From Homarus americanus (taxonomy: Eukaryota; Arthropoda; Malacostraca; Decapoda; Nephropidae), in NCBI RefSeq assembly GCF_018991925.1, contig NW_024744357.1, positions 2,014,492 to 2,078,491 of the forward strand: a stretch of DNA of 64,000 nt, read 5' to 3'. Shown piece after piece: positions 11,076-24,198 of the stretch. The notes under the pieces were generated by a model. The model worked only from the letters and a program-made list of their open reading frames with translations. It ran no database searches and had not been told where the DNA came from. Position 1 is the stretch's first letter; each line of letters begins with the position of its first letter. The position numbers and the translations under genes are program-made.

Positions 11076-11370
11076 GTAAGATATTTTAGGGCCAAAAAAT
11101 TAATACTGGATACGAAGTTACTTTTGGAACTAAAATTTATTGATATACGTGCTGTACTTGAAAATTTATGGGTAAATGTTAATTATAAGTGAATTTACTG
11201 AAAGTTATCAAAATAATAAGTGGAAAAAAGTATTACATCCATGATATATGTTTATTGTAATTAGTGAAATTATATTATAAAAGGAGTATGCACTTCAGTA
11301 ATCGTGCATATGTGTGTTGGGTAATAAGCAAGGTGATTTACATAGTACTGACCATAATTTGGCATTGCAG

Positions 11371-11495
11371 AAAGAAGGGGTTACTTTTAAACAACCTCCT
11401 GGGAGTTGGCGGTGCCTGTCTCATGGGCTTCTCACAGATGTCCTACTCATATGAAATGCTCATCCTAGGTAGATTGGTCATTGGCATTAACTGTG
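11371..11495 (+). CDS. Glut1: Glut1-like transporter, coding exon B (TM3-TM4)
   Basis: Continues exon A after a 295-base intron. The split codon rejoins as arginine and gives GRKKG, the conserved positively charged loop between TM2 and TM3. TM3 follows ([17 protein letters not shown]), then [17 protein letters not shown] at the start of TM4, the usual E-x-x-x-x-GR signature of sugar porters. The acceptor is GGCATTGCAG; the donor GTG/GTAAGT leaves a phase 1 glycine codon. Without this exon the inner-loop charge network that gates the carrier would be absent, so it is not expected to be optional. Confidence 0.95.
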
Positions 11496-12674
11496 GTAAG
11501 TATTCCTGTACATGTTGCCTACATTCTAGATAAATTACCTTGCATTTAATGTTTCTTTTTCCAGATGATTTGTCAATGGTCAGCTGTGGTGAGCTTAAGA
11601 GATCTTTCATGTATAAACATGTACACATACATGTGTTTATGCATGTGGATGGTAGTTACAGTACTTATAAAATTGTGTATGACCAAGTGTCAAGTTTTTG
11701 TTACTTACTGTTTATACACACTTACTGTAGCTGTGTACTGTGCTGGTAATAGGATTTCTCCAAAACTAATCATCCTGAAATTGACTTCCAGGTGTTGTAA
11801 CTGCTACAGAGAAATTATGGTAACTAATAACACATTGTGATTAATTTTAAGTGCATGAACTATATTAGTCTTCTCTCAAGTGAAAGGAACTATGGTACAG
11901 TATATCTTAGACTTGAAATTATTAAATGTTAATTAACCACATGGTAGTGATACTGTATACAGTACAGTAATTGCAATTTGCATTACATGTTTTTGTTTCT
12001 TAAATATGATACATAGACAAAGAGAAATATTGAAAATTTATTACTTAAGCTTCTTGATAAATTCTTCACTTGTGAGTCAGCTGTACCATCATGGACAAGG
12101 GATATTGTCATCACCCATATTTATTTATTTATATTTTATTTTTTTGTGTGTGTGTGTGTATGTGTGCTTGCGTGCATGTGTGTGCCTGACCATCTGTAGG
12201 TGGCTGTGATAGTAGGTAAGTGTGTTAACCCATAATTTGTCAACACAGCTTACTATCTCACAGTTTTGGATGAATCAGTGAACCTTGGTTGGCATCATCA
12301 TTACAATACCCCCAGAAGATTTGTCTGTGCTTTTTATTGCCACAGTCAAAGGTTAGTGTCAGAATTTAAGTCAAGCTGATAAAAGGGTCAGCTGTACATC
12401 ACAGCTGTACAAGGTATTTTTTTCCATAGCTTAGTGATGTACACATCCAGCATTGTTTAAGAATATTGTCCTCAGGTTTTTTAATTTTAAGGCCAAGGTT
12501 ATTTATTACTTTGTTATTCAATGTTTACTGCTGTAGCAACATATACAGAACAGTACTGTATATGAGATATTTCTAGGCTTGCTCTTGGCTGTCAACACAG
12601 AAAGACAAAACAGATTCTTAGAGCAGCACAGCTCAAGTGTTTGAAAAATTTAGATTACTTACTTTATTTTGGGA

Positions 12675-13630
12675 TACAGATAAACCTCGATAAACAATGG
12701 AGTTAGGTTCCTAAAAAAACCAACGCTCTGTGAAATATAGTAGATCGGGATCATTATAACATGGCGTTCAGTGGGATACATTCCCAGCCAGTCCCCAAAC
12801 ACACTTGTATCACTGACAAAAAAACTTGTACACTCATAAAATCAATAGAAAACAATTAAACAACATCATGAAGAACAAGTCTGGTCATCATCACTCGTCC
12901 CCTTATAGGCTAAGGGGACTCTTGTAGGCGGAGTGGAGACGTCACTCCCACACGGGTATTATTAACCTGTACTTCACAGTCACTAAAACAGAGTGAAAAC
13001 ACTTAACTGTAAGTAAGATGATGAAGGCTGACACTGATCACATGTTCACGAAAACATAGGCTATGCACTTCACAGTCACAAAAAAAAACAGAAAAATGAC
13101 TTCACAGTCACCATAATACAGTTCAATCTAAATGTTAGTGCTATCCTCTCACTTTTAGAAAAAAAACACCGATGATAAGTACAGTGTACTGTACATACCG
13201 CCAACAATACTGAATGATTATCTTGGAACTACGCAATGACAGACATGTGCAATCAACAAAGAACCGAGCGCAGGACTGTGGTGCGCAGGTTGGCTGTGTG
13301 GCAGCATGCGGGTAGATATTGCTGAGGCTGACAAATGCAGCGATTAATGCCTTCCCTATGGTGGTGCATAGGGTTGAATATTGTTTCCGTGTGAAATGTC
13401 ACTGACGACGTAGAAAAATATAATTTGCATTGCTGGAATCCTTGCAATACAGCAATTAATTTAAGTACTGTATATAACCCATAGTTTGCAATGGAGATAA
13501 AGGAGATTTTCCAATGGATATAGTTAAAGCAAGAAAATTTTATCACATATAGTGAGATGGTCTTAATTCGTGACCATCGTTAAAGCAAAATATCGCTGAA
13601 CGGTACATCGTTTATCGAGGTTTACCTGTA
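12675..13630. mobile_element. TA-flanked DNA transposon with inverted ends (element a)
   Basis: Ends are inverted repeats: the left begins TACAGATAAACCTCGATAAA and the reverse complement of the right begins TACAGGTAAACCTCGATAAA. The CAG...CTG ends and TA target are those of pogo/Tigger-type Tc1/mariner elements. The length is 956 bases. No transposase could be read inside, so it is most likely non-autonomous. Confidence 0.85.
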
Positions 13631-14754
13631 CTCCTGTACAGTACAACACTACTGTAGGTATAGGAATTTAATCTCCACTATAGCATGGAAAGGTGGTGGG
13701 AGACCCATTGATTTTATTTTGAGTACTGTACTCAAACAGTACTACATACAGTATCATTTTCTTTTCTTAACTTCAAGGTTCAGTCCTCTTTACCTATCTT
13801 AGGGTAATGTTAAACCTTTTTGATGCAAACAATGCTGAAAAGGTGTTTTCATACTTGGGTGTACAAGACTTCTTCCTTCTGCTTGATGACATTACAGCAT
13901 TACAGCTGTAACTTATGCATGATATTGAGTGACAGGTGGGTGGGATTTTGGGGTATGGGAATAAACGAGATACTGATGTATGTTAAGTGTGTTAAGGTGA
14001 CATTCACACTAAGTTGGCTGTAGGTCTAGTAAAGATATAGACTGATTTCACTATAATATAGGGCTAGAACTCCATATAGTACAGTACCTGTATATATTTT
14101 CATTAATATACATTTTTATGCTTACTGTACTGGTGTATATGCTGGTGCTGTACTGTAAATCAGAGCATAGGCCTAATTTCCATCTCTATAAAAGACTCGA
14201 TCATTAATACTCAATACAAACCCATAATGTTTATGTTACATGCACATATATCTAAGTCTAGATTAAACTCATTTTTACCTAAGTCTGTACAGTACAGTAC
14301 AGTACAGTATAGTTCTGTCAAGTGTAGGATATGCTGCTCTTTAGAGTTCAAGTTACATCAGATAAGTTTATCCCCATCATGACTAATATTCTTGTAAGAT
14401 GATAAATAGCTTGTTGAAGTATATTTTCCCTTATTACTGAATTGTTTTAATTACAGTAATTCTCTTTACATTAAGTTTTGCCCAAAATTGCTTTAAATTA
14501 AGCCATTGTGAGTTCTATATAAAAGAAATGTTGAGCATCATTATTGTGTTTGATGGAAGTGTGAAATGTGTTAAGTAAGAATGGAATATCAATTAACCGT
14601 GACCAGTATTAAGTCCTGTTTCTTAGAAAGAAATTTCTTTTTTTTATGGTTTTGTATACATTGAGTTGTTTCGTGGGAACACAAGAAGAATCTCCACCCA
14701 AGCTGTTTTCACCTAAAGATTGACCACCCTTAAACTAATTAGAGGAATGAGGGT

Positions 14755-14787
14755 AGGTTACATTAGGTTAGGTTAGGTTAGGTTAGC
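14755..14787 (+). repeat. Interstitial TTAGG run
   Basis: GTTACATTAGG followed by tandem TTAGG units, the arthropod telomere motif, embedded in unique sequence. Confidence 0.85.
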
Positions 14788-15116
14788 ATTAGGTGGTTAA
14801 TCTTTAGGTGAAATAAGCTGGAATGGAGATACTTCAGGTGATCCATTCTGTGTTTTAGCCACAAATCTCTATATTAAGGCCTCCGTATAGTGTACTTATT
14901 ATACAGTAATATCCTTAATACTGTATGTTGAAGGATTAAAATGTGGTCTGCACTAAATGTTGTAGGTTTTCCTAATGAAAAGCTGTTATATATTCATTTT
15001 TCCTACTGTAATGTCAACCATATTTTAAGTGTCAATTTTAACCTTTGTATAATATCTAATTTATACAATACAGTATACTGTACTCTGATATGGCTGCCAC
15101 TGACCACCACACAATC

Positions 15117-15600
15117 CAAAGGAGGGCCACCAGACTGGTGCCTGCACTTTGGCATCTCAGCTATTCAGAGAGATTAGAGCTCCTGCAACTGCTAGCTTAT
15201 ACTACAGACAGGCAAGGGGTGACCTAATTGAGGTTTATAAACACCTCAAAGGGCATTACTCAGTAGAGTGTTCTTACCTGGAGCTGGCGGCTGCCCTCCC
15301 CATAGGGGGTCACAGCTCAAGGTTGAAGAAGCCGCAATTCCAGAAAACTGTGAGGGCAAACTTTTTCGGATTGAGAATTGTGAACTCTTAGAACATTAGA
15401 ACAACCTGCCAGAGTGTTGTGACAGCAGTGAGTGTGAGCTGTTTCAAGACCAGACTTGACCAACTCTGGAGCAGGTTCAGATACATTCAGGAGCTAGTGG
15501 CTGCCTAGTACTTGCCAACAGTGTGTAACAGTCATGGCCAACTGCCCAAGCAGCTAAGGAGCTGATTCATTGACGAAGAGCATAAAAGTAAAGTAAGGTA
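15117..15600 (+). mobile_element. 5'-truncated copy of the CR1/Jockey-like retrotransposon
   Basis: Matches 1484-1965 at the DNA level, starting at GGAGGGCCACCAGACTGG. Translated pieces include GDLIEVYKHLKGHYSVE and LKKPQFQKTVRANFFG. Stops and shifts break the frame. The copy ends with CATAAAAGTAAAGTAAGG, similar to the tail of the first copy. The upstream end is abrupt, as expected for 5' truncation during reverse transcription. Confidence 0.88.
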
Positions 15601-17846
15601 ATAAATGCTGGCTAAGCATCTTATTTTTATCCTATTAGTTATTAGGATTACCATTAACTACATAAATTGCAGTACAGCCATTAATATTTTGCTGAAAAGA
15701 GTGGCCATTCCATGTGCATTTAATGAGGGTCAGCTGAGATGCTTTGCTGTTGGTTCATTGTGCAGTAATGATGTGAGTGGTGGAAATCCAGCAATTAACC
15801 TCAACAAATTTGATTCACTGAAGATATTTTGATGATTATTTAAATCAAATAATTTTCTATGGGACTAATTTTGTGTATACAGTACTGTACCGAAGAATAT
15901 TTCTGTGGTAGGGTGCCATCACATCATTAGAATAAAAACTTGTAAATATACAAGTTTTATTTACTCTCTCACATTCGTCCTGGTTGTTTTAATGATGATC
16001 ATGGCTCTCACTAGCTACCATTACCAAGCCCGATGCCTTGTTTATCTTCTATTAAAAATAGACACCATTAAATTTGTGGTTGTGGGAAGTTAGTAAACTG
16101 TATAACGCATTTTACTTCAATGTACCGAACCTTCAGTTTACAATTCATGTATCAGAGTGTTTGGCATCACAACAACAAAATACAAATTTTCCACTCAGGA
16201 AATGGCAACCATCATGGAGGCTAAGTAGGTCACTGCCTCCACATGCTGACACACACTCCATCAAGTAAACAAACTATCACCAAACTATGTCAAACTTTGA
16301 TCTTTTCCTTCTAAATAATATTCTGTATAATCAAGTGACACTTTGGTTTAATTTACTAGTGTGAGCAGTACTGTACCATGCTTTATGCAGTCTAATGCTT
16401 GTACTGGAGTGGCCATCATTCTTACAACACGGATAGCTGAAGAAGGAAGTTCCAAACACCCATTAATGTTATATTTGGTTGTTAAATTATTCAGAGTTTG
16501 CAATATATTTAATGAGACCAAGATGGTTGTTGCCCAGCAGCAGAGTAGGAAAAAAAATGCACAGTCCTTAAGAAAAACTTAGTAAAATATAAATCTTTCT
16601 TATAAATATTTGTGTCTTAGTTACCAATTCACTTTTTTTTTATAAGTCACCAGTTAACAGCATCAGTGTGTGGGAGGACCGGCCTTAGTGTCTGTTAGTT
16701 GATGTTGAAGCATTATGTGATGTGTTTTAGCTACTCTTAAATTTGTACAGTGCAGTACTGTATTGTTTAATTCCCATGTAAATTTGTGTTTAAACTTCTT
16801 GAAAGGAGATTTTTATATATAGCATTATTAAAGAAACATGACCCACTTCGTTCAATAGTGTAGGCTCCTTTGTGTGTTAGTGATGAATATCTTTGATAGT
16901 GTCACACCCACACTGAGGGCAAAGATGTTTGTAATGGTCTTCTGCTAAGACAAGTACCTATGTTACAACAAAATTTCTCATGTTTTCATCTGTTTTACTG
17001 GTAGGACAACTGTTCTCCACCAACATAACACTTAAAAACAAATTGTTCACGATTTATCCTTTTAACATTTCAAAGTTTAACACACAACATGAATTTTTTT
17101 ATGGATTAAACTGTTTTGAGAAAATTTGATTTCATGCAGGTTTTAAAGAAGTCTTGTGCATGCTCTGATGGTTTCTATTATGTGTACATGTACTCAAGAG
17201 TTCGCCTTTAACATGTAATATATAACACGCTGTACAGTACTTTGGTATGATATGAAAACCTTCTCCTTATGACTATTGTTTACAAGCATCTGCAGATCTT
17301 CAGGAAGAATGTCTTATCTCGATAAGATAAACTCTTACTTATATCACATAATTTTTTATTTATTTATTATACTTACAGTCCTCTCCTGTATTATGAACAT
17401 TCAGGTTATGGAAATTTGCCCATACAAAATTTGTAAACTGACCAAAAAATTTCTCCCGTACAGAAATGAGGTTATTTTTAAAAAAATTTGTCTAATATTG
17501 ACGCCACTGCTCGTCGCCATGTAATTTGTTTTAATGGATCTTTTCTTAATACAGTATATTTTCATCATTGAGTTCAGATATGATATTCATTTCTTAGATA
17601 AATGCTTCATTCAATAGATAATTACTGGTAGATAAGTACCCTAGGCTCGCATTACTTCGTCTTTCTTGGCTGTGAAACAGCATAGTGACCCGATCCACGC
17701 TCGATGTTGTTGTCCACTCCGTCCGAACGTAATCTCACGTCCACAAAAAAATAAAAAAGTACACCATGCCACTTAGAGAATATTGCTTTCATTGTTGCCA
17801 GATATTAAAGTAAGTTCATTCTTTTTAATATGCCTGGTGATCTGGG

Positions 17847-17955
17847 TAAGGTTAGGTACGTTTCTTTGGTTAGGTTGGTGTTAGCTGCCTGTTAACAATG
17901 CTTCGGCCGCTTGTGTTTCTTGTCAACAAAGGTTAGTTTAGGTTAGGTTCAATTT
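17847..17955 (+). repeat. Scattered TTAGG-like units
   Basis: GGTTAGGT and GGTTAGTTTAGGTTAGG strings over about 100 bases; degenerate telomere-type units rather than an ordered array. Confidence 0.5.
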
Positions 17956-18101
17956 AGAATTAATCCCATTTTAACATATTTGCCCCAACAACGACAGTAT
18001 CCACTGCAAAACACAGTGAAATTGCGGCATTTTAAAATTAATTTTCTATAAAAATTCAGCGATGGCTGTGTCGTCGATTAACCGACCCTCGATTAACCCA
18101 G

Positions 18102-18637
18102 TACAGGTAGTTCTGCTATAACGCGATAATTGTGTTCTTGTAAAATATCGTGTTATAGAAAATCGCGTAATAGAAATAACAGGGCTTATGGAGAAAATAG
18201 GGTTAGGTGCAGTTTACTCGAAATCGAAAAAATTTAGTAGTTAGCCTAACACAAAGGATAGCACAGTCTAAATAAATGTTACATTCATATCTAATAATGA
18301 AATCATACAGTAAATTTAACACTTTACCTTGAAAAAATATGAATGTAACTTGATGGGGGAGAAGGGTGATTTTGAGGTTGATAACATCAAGCTTCTCTTC
18401 AAGTGTTATATCCTTTCTTTTACGATAATCACCGGGAATTCTATCATCAGAATGCTTTTTGGAGATATTCTTCTTTACCATATTCACAGTTAATACCACA
18501 AAATTGGAGAAATAGTAAGCAAAAATCGCGTTATAGCAAACAAGCGATCGCGTTATACAAATATTGTTCCGAATTCATAAATCGCGTTAGAGCAAATTCG
18601 CGTTATCAAAACACGCGTTATAGCAGAACTCACTGTA
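18102..18637. mobile_element. TA-flanked Tigger-like element (element b)
   Basis: Left end TACAGGTAGTTCTGCTATAA and inverted right end TACAGTGAGTTCTGCTATAA, with TA at both borders; 536 bases. The complementary strand keeps a transposase N-terminal fragment, described separately. Further CGCGTTATA words lie inside both ends. Confidence 0.88.
18373..18481 (-). pseudogene. Transposase N-terminal fragment, pogo/Tigger type
   Basis: Reads MVKKNISKKHSDD, then RKRKDITLEEKLDVINL, the basic segment plus first helix that opens the CENP-B/Tigger-type DNA-binding domain (general form KRKxLTLEEKLxVI). The frame then runs into unrelated sequence and the catalytic domain is absent, so this is an internally deleted relic inside element b. 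Confidence 0.7.
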
Positions 18638-18916
18638 CAGTAATGGGTTTTGTGTTATGGAATTGCACATTACATTTATTTTTATTTTTTAAATGCATCC
18701 CTTGTGTTCTGTACCACAGGTAATACAGTACAGTGCTTGCATCTGAAAAACAAGATGGATACCAGAATTTTATATTTTTATTAATTTTGTATGGTTTAGT
18801 TTTACATAATATCCTTCTTTACAAATTTTTTGCCAACCTGAGAATATATAAATTAGCCACATATTTAGTGATGTTTAATGTGATGTACCATAGTTATTTA
18901 ATGCTGTCAAGTACCG

Positions 18917-19258
18917 TACAGGCATCCCCCGCATTACGGAAGGGTTGCGTCCCTGGAAAATTGACCGTATCGCAAAATTCCGTAACTCGAAACCTATTTT
19001 CCCATTGACTTCCATTATAAAACTGGAGATGTGTTCCTAAGGAATTTTTTTCGGCCCCAAAAAAGTAATTCAAGCACTTTTATGAATGAAAATAAACATT
19101 TATAAACACATAACAATACATTACAGTTCATTAAATAATTTATGATATACCTTCTTAAAACATCAAGTTTAACATCCAATGTAATGCCTTTGCAGCTTCT
19201 TTTTGCACTACTGCAGTCACTTCCACTTGATGGCCTCTTGAATAAGGGTAATGCACTG
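18917..19258. mobile_element. Left part of another Tigger-like element (element c), interrupted
   Basis: Begins TACAGGCATCCCCCGCATTA. On the complementary strand (about 19148-19287) it encodes KRSCKGITLDVKLDVLRRY, again the start of a Tigger/CENP-B-type DNA-binding domain. The sequence is cut at 19259 by element d, and I could not find the matching right end beyond it. Confidence 0.7.
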
Positions 19259-20111
19259 TACAGTGACCCCTCCGTTAACGAACTCAATCCGTTCCAGAAG
19301 GTCGTTCGTTAACCGAAAAGTTCGTTAACCGAAACCATTGTTTCAATGGGTTTTTGGGTAATTGGTTCCAGCTCACCGAAAATTTCCTAAATTCAACAAA
19401 AATGGTAGAAAAGTTCACTTACTTTGAGGTGTGTATGTAGAAGGCTCCTGGATGATGATGATGGGATTTAGAATGGGGGTGGAGGAGAAGGAAAAAGAGA
19501 AGGCATTGGGGTGGAAGAGAAGTCACCCCATGGCGCAATTTCTCCCATAAAATTTTAGCTCTCTTGGTGTAATTCAAGATTATTTTCTTTAAATCAACAC
19601 TGCACTGCATTATATATTGTCAATATGTAAAATATATTTCAAAATGACCAATAATTTGCTTGGAAACACAGAAAAAAAGCGTTTAGTTGAAGAGAGTCTC
19701 AAGCAAGATGTTACCTCCAGTGAAAACAGAGAGAGACTAACTCCTGTTTGCTGTGTTAAGAGGCTGGATGCCGCGCATTAAACTAGTCACTTTACCTTCA
19801 GTTATGTTCAATAATTGTTAAAATGACTAAAAAATTGAATATTAAACTTTTAAAATTATTGAATAGTATAAACTTCTTGATATTTACTAAAATAGTAAGG
19901 AATTTAAGCCCTAGAACCGATTAATATATTGGCGGACTGATACTAAAGCTGGTTGCCCGGTCAGTGCAAGCGAAAACATGTTGAGGTCGGTTTGTAAGAA
20001 CTTCGTTCACCGAATTTTTTTTCGTTAACCGAATTGAAGATCCTTATGGAAGGCAGTTCGTTAATCGAAATTACATTAACCGAGGTGTTCGTTAAACGAG
20101 GGGTCACTGTA
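19259..20111. mobile_element. TA-flanked inverted-repeat element (element d), nested next to element c
   Basis: Left end TACAGTGACCCCTCCGTTAA, right end in reverse complement TACAGTGACCCCTCGTTTAA, both followed by CGAAC; 853 bases. Several GTTCGTTAACCGAA words lie inside both ends as subterminal repeats. No readable transposase. Confidence 0.88.
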
Positions 20112-22762
20112 CTGTATGGTTGTAAAAGTTAAAGTTGTTGACTATTAATGGCTGTTTATTGGTGTTTCCTATTGTACAGGAATCTGTTCAGGTCTCTGTG
20201 AGATACAGTAATTTCCTGCTTGTATTAATGGGGACAATGGTTCAAAGTTAATATGCATAATGGGACAATACAATAGTTCACCGTTAATATGTATGCTTCT
20301 CATCGTAAAATATTTTCCTGTACTGTATGTGACATGATACTGACTTCCGTGGAAGACATAAATTCTGTATTGTGTATTACACTTATCCTCCTGTTTATAT
20401 TTATTTACGCAACCCTCAGAGTAAGTTCCTTTGGTAGGAGGAAGTACTGTTATTGTACAAGGTTTTCTTAGGCCGTGCACAACATAAATACCATAGCGTA
20501 CAGTACAATATATTGTACAGTACTGTATATGAGTTGTGCTAAAAGACTGTCATTGAGGAATACACAGTTGATACTCATATACCTAAGTTCATAATATGTT
20601 AAGGGTCTTTTTTTCTACATTTTTTACAGTACAGTATTTAAAAAATTTGAGTGAACATGTGAGTTTTCTAAAAATAATTTTTGTTCAGTTTATGTAACAG
20701 TTATTGATGTAATGCTAGCTGCAGAACTTCTAGTATGGGAATGCATACATCTCATAAAATATATATATTTTTTTTATTATATTATTGTTGAATATCTATG
20801 TCCTATAGGTCATTAATGAAGTGACTTGTGAGATTCCCTCCTGTAGAACAACAACTGCTACACTATGTGCACTCTGAGGTAGGGACTGTCTTATTTAGAT
20901 CAGTGAATGGCTGCATAAGCAGCTACTCACCAAGTGTATTAACATTAAATGAGGTCAGAACCTCAAACATAATACTGTATATGCACAGAATTGCTTCAAA
21001 AAGCAAAGTGACTTGATTGTTGCCAGGACAAATCCCAGATCACATGACATAAACTTCCCATCATAAATTTGGGTTTTGGGTGTTCATTTTGCATATTTTT
21101 CTTACCTGGTTCTGCTGCTTAAGGTTTGGCATGACCTAGGGTTTTCAAAATATTAGATCATGCTTTAGAGAAGTTAACATCTAATGAGGAATAGCAGGCT
21201 AGATTTGGGTACCTACCTATAAAATATGTACAGTATGATTGATCCCACCACAGCACAAGATTTTAAACAAAGATTTGTAATTCTAATAGTCAGTAAGCAT
21301 TCACACTCAGTACAGTATAAAATTACACCATTTATACTAAAAGCAAGTACATTCAGCTCATAAATGTTTTGGAGATATTGATGGGTGATGGTGTGGTATT
21401 TAGCAGTCAAGATAGTAAGCTGCCACATTTCTGTTTTAGTTTCTAAGTAGAAATCCTCCCTCATTTTTGGCTGACCACAAAATCACCAAAACCATTACAT
21501 TACTTAAAGAAATAGAACACAGAAACTATAAACACAGTGCATCATTTAATATACTGAGAGATGTGTGAGTGAATCTAAACCTACCTCTCAGGCAGTGGTT
21601 GGTCAGTGGGTTGCTGGAGGTCTACCTTACTTACTTGTTGAGTTGAAACTCTTTCTCATTTTCTTATTAGCTGTAGCAACATGAGAATAATTATGATTTA
21701 CACACAACTAGCATCTATATTGAAGGTACAAACAAGTCATAACATATGGGGCATTGTGAAACACTTGGTGACTGGAGCTGCTCTATCCATCAAAATGGTT
21801 AGTAGAAGGTTCTGCCCCATACCATACAAATTATAGTAATACATAATGCGTTCTGTGGGATCAAGTTTTTTTACAGGGATTAATTGCAGTAGTTTATGTT
21901 TCACTACAAGGCCATAAAAATTACTTAAACATCAACACTTTCCTTCTACATATTGAAAGTACAGGTAAGGGTAAGTGTACAAATTGATTTAGCAAATATT
22001 TATAAATCTAGGGAATACATTACAGGTCATTGTGTTTATGATGGTCATGAGTTCTACCTGTAGGATTTTAAGAGTTAATTAATTCATATTCATACCTACA
22101 GTATATTCAGAAACATCATTATATAAATAATTCCTTCGCCAAAGTAGCATTATGATATGTGGGTTATCAATCTGTGATTTAGATGTTTGGTTGTGCCTTA
22201 ATTTATTGATAAAGGTTACATAGAACATAAAACCACAAATTGAACTAGGAAATCCCATTTTATGGTTGAGGGGAAGATTCAAGTGACATAGAATCCTTTT
22301 CTCCTACCTCATTGGTGGTAAATGTTAGGATTGAACTTCAAAGATCCAAGTGTATGACTGGAGCGTTTTGAGTCTTATGATAGGACGAGAAATTCATCCC
22401 TGTGACCATTCATATTACATGTATCAAGATTAGGTTCTGTCCTTGTTATTGCTACCCGATGAGTAACTTATTTAGCTCTCACCAGTCCATGTATGTAGTC
22501 CCCTAAATGAGGAAGTACTGCTGGTGGGAACTTCATAAACCACTTAGCTCCTCTCCTTTTCCATAAAGTGGGAATTCCAGGTTTAGTTCTAGTTTTTTCT
22601 CTTTCTTTTTAAATGGTTGACTACAGGATGCATTCCTTAAAATTTTTGGAATCGTGAAAAGCAGAGTTTTTTTTCATCATATCTTGCTTTCTTTATTATG
22701 GTTATACTGTACAGTACTGTATCGATTTCTAAAAAGTTTGTATATTTGTTCTCATTACTCAA

Positions 22763-22770
22763 TGTGTGTG

Positions 22771-22822
<52 letters not shown>
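22763..22822 (+). repeat. (GT)n then (GTGC)n microsatellite
   Basis: Alternating GT changes into about ten GTGC tetramers. Alternating purine-pyrimidine with CG steps favours left-handed DNA. Confidence 0.93.
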
Positions 22823-23330
22823 AATTCATGAACAAATGGTTTAATAAATAGCAAGTGATTTTAAACATAGTTTATATATGCATCATAACAAACTCTCAGA
22901 TCACTTTCATAATCAGCATTTTACATTATTATTGCCCAGAGTACAGTAATAGTTCCTTGTACTTCTCAGCAGCAGGGAACTTGGCCTCCTTTAGTGACAA
23001 ACATTTGTTAATTTTGTATTTATGATTCTGGAGAAATGTTTCACTAAGAGGAAGACTTCAACAATAAATTAATTGACTATGTGGAACACAATGACAGCAA
23101 CTTACCTCCAGGTCTGGTATAAAGATGTTATTTATGAACAGAATAACTTGCCCTTATGACCCACCTGTTAGCCCTGCACTGATCCTGGTAATCAGCTGGC
23201 AGCTTTCCCTCTTGTACTTCAGTCCCTCCGTTTGGTATTATTAAGAATGTCTTCTTTATATGGTTGTTATTTTGGAAATGTTTGAACATTTACTTTCACT
23301 CAAGATTTTGTTGGAGAACCTATTCTTGCT

Positions 23331-23480
23331 GCTCTGTCCACCTTTCTGTACTTCATGTTCTGTCCATCTATATATTCTTAATGCTCTGTCCATCTATATA
23401 TTCTTAATGCTCTGTCCCTCTATATGTACTGTACTTAGTGCTCTGTCCATCTGTTGGTACTTGGTGCTCTGTCACTCTGC
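23331..23480 (+). repeat. Short tandem repeat, unit about 26 bases
   Basis: Roughly five units of TGCTCTGTCCATCTATATAT followed by TCTTAA, with the outer copies diverged. It lies about 180 bases before exon C. Confidence 0.8.
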
Positions 23481-23663
23481 CCTTACCCAGTTTACCAATA
23501 ATTGCATTACGTGTAGACTGGATTATTCGTGTATTCTGAAACAACTTCATTGCTTGTCTTTCTGCCTTGTGGGAAAATCCTCCTCCCTAAAGAATGTACA
23601 TCACATTCGTTTATTAATTGTGATTCATTTTTTTGCCCATTTCAATGTTGTTTATGCCAACAG

Positions 23664-23834
23664 GTTTGAACACTTCTTTAGTGCCTATGTACATCAGTGA
23701 GATAGCCCCGCTCAACCTTCGAGGTGGTCTGGGCACCGTCAACCAGCTCGCCGTCACCGTTGGTCTGCTCCTCTCCCAGATTCTCGGCATAGAGCAACTT
23801 CTTGGGAATAGCAACGCATGGCCAATTCTCCTGG
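23664..23834 (+). CDS. Glut1: Glut1-like transporter, coding exon C (TM4-TM6)
   Basis: Completes the glycine codon left by exon B (phase 1) and reads [20 protein letters not shown], the P-x-Y-x-x-E-x-x-P sugar-transport signature at the end of TM4. TM5 follows ([19 protein letters not shown]) with the glutamine that contacts sugar in related carriers, then an outer loop ([11 protein letters not shown]) and the start of TM6. The acceptor is TATGCCAACAG; the donor CTGG/GTATTT is weaker than the others and leaves phase 1. The sequence is much richer in G and C than the adjoining intron. Confidence 0.96.
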
Positions 23835-24198
23835 GTATTTCATTACTGATTTTTTTCTCTTTTTTTTTAGATTTACTGTTCTCCCCTTCATGCATGGATG
23901 TTTCTAGATCCACAGTCTCTTCGTTTTCATAATTAGTGTCAATGGCTGGGAGATCTTTTAATGACTTTTGTATATATGATGAATTGTTAAAAAGTTAAAC
24001 CTAATAATTTGGGGATATTCATGTACAATTGTTTTTTATTTGTTATTAGTTCTGTGTTAAATTATCTTTCGTCCAGACAAGGCATATGGGATATTAGTCA
24101 TTCATTGCTTTATTTTTTTTACAACATCTTAATTATTTTTAGTTGACAGGCACGGAGGTCATTTAATTAAGTGGATGTAAATAAATAAAGAATAGGTA

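Larger units (their letters stand above)
11496..23663 (+). other. Intron of the Glut1-like gene, 12.2 kb, repeat-filled
   Basis: Starts GTAAGT and ends CCAACAG. Holds four TA-flanked inverted-repeat elements (three complete, one interrupted), one retrotransposon remnant, TTAGG-like runs (14755-14787 and about 17850-17955), a GT/GTGC microsatellite and a small tandem repeat near 23330. Apart from transposase and reverse transcriptase scraps I see no coding sequence. Short open frames at 11540-12209, 16361-16582, 20169-20480, 22079-22282 and 23260-23700 lack any recognisable motif. Confidence 0.85.

Noticed and set aside
11540..12209. Open frames just after exon B
   Set aside because: No GLUT motif; exon C continues exon B exactly in frame at 23664.
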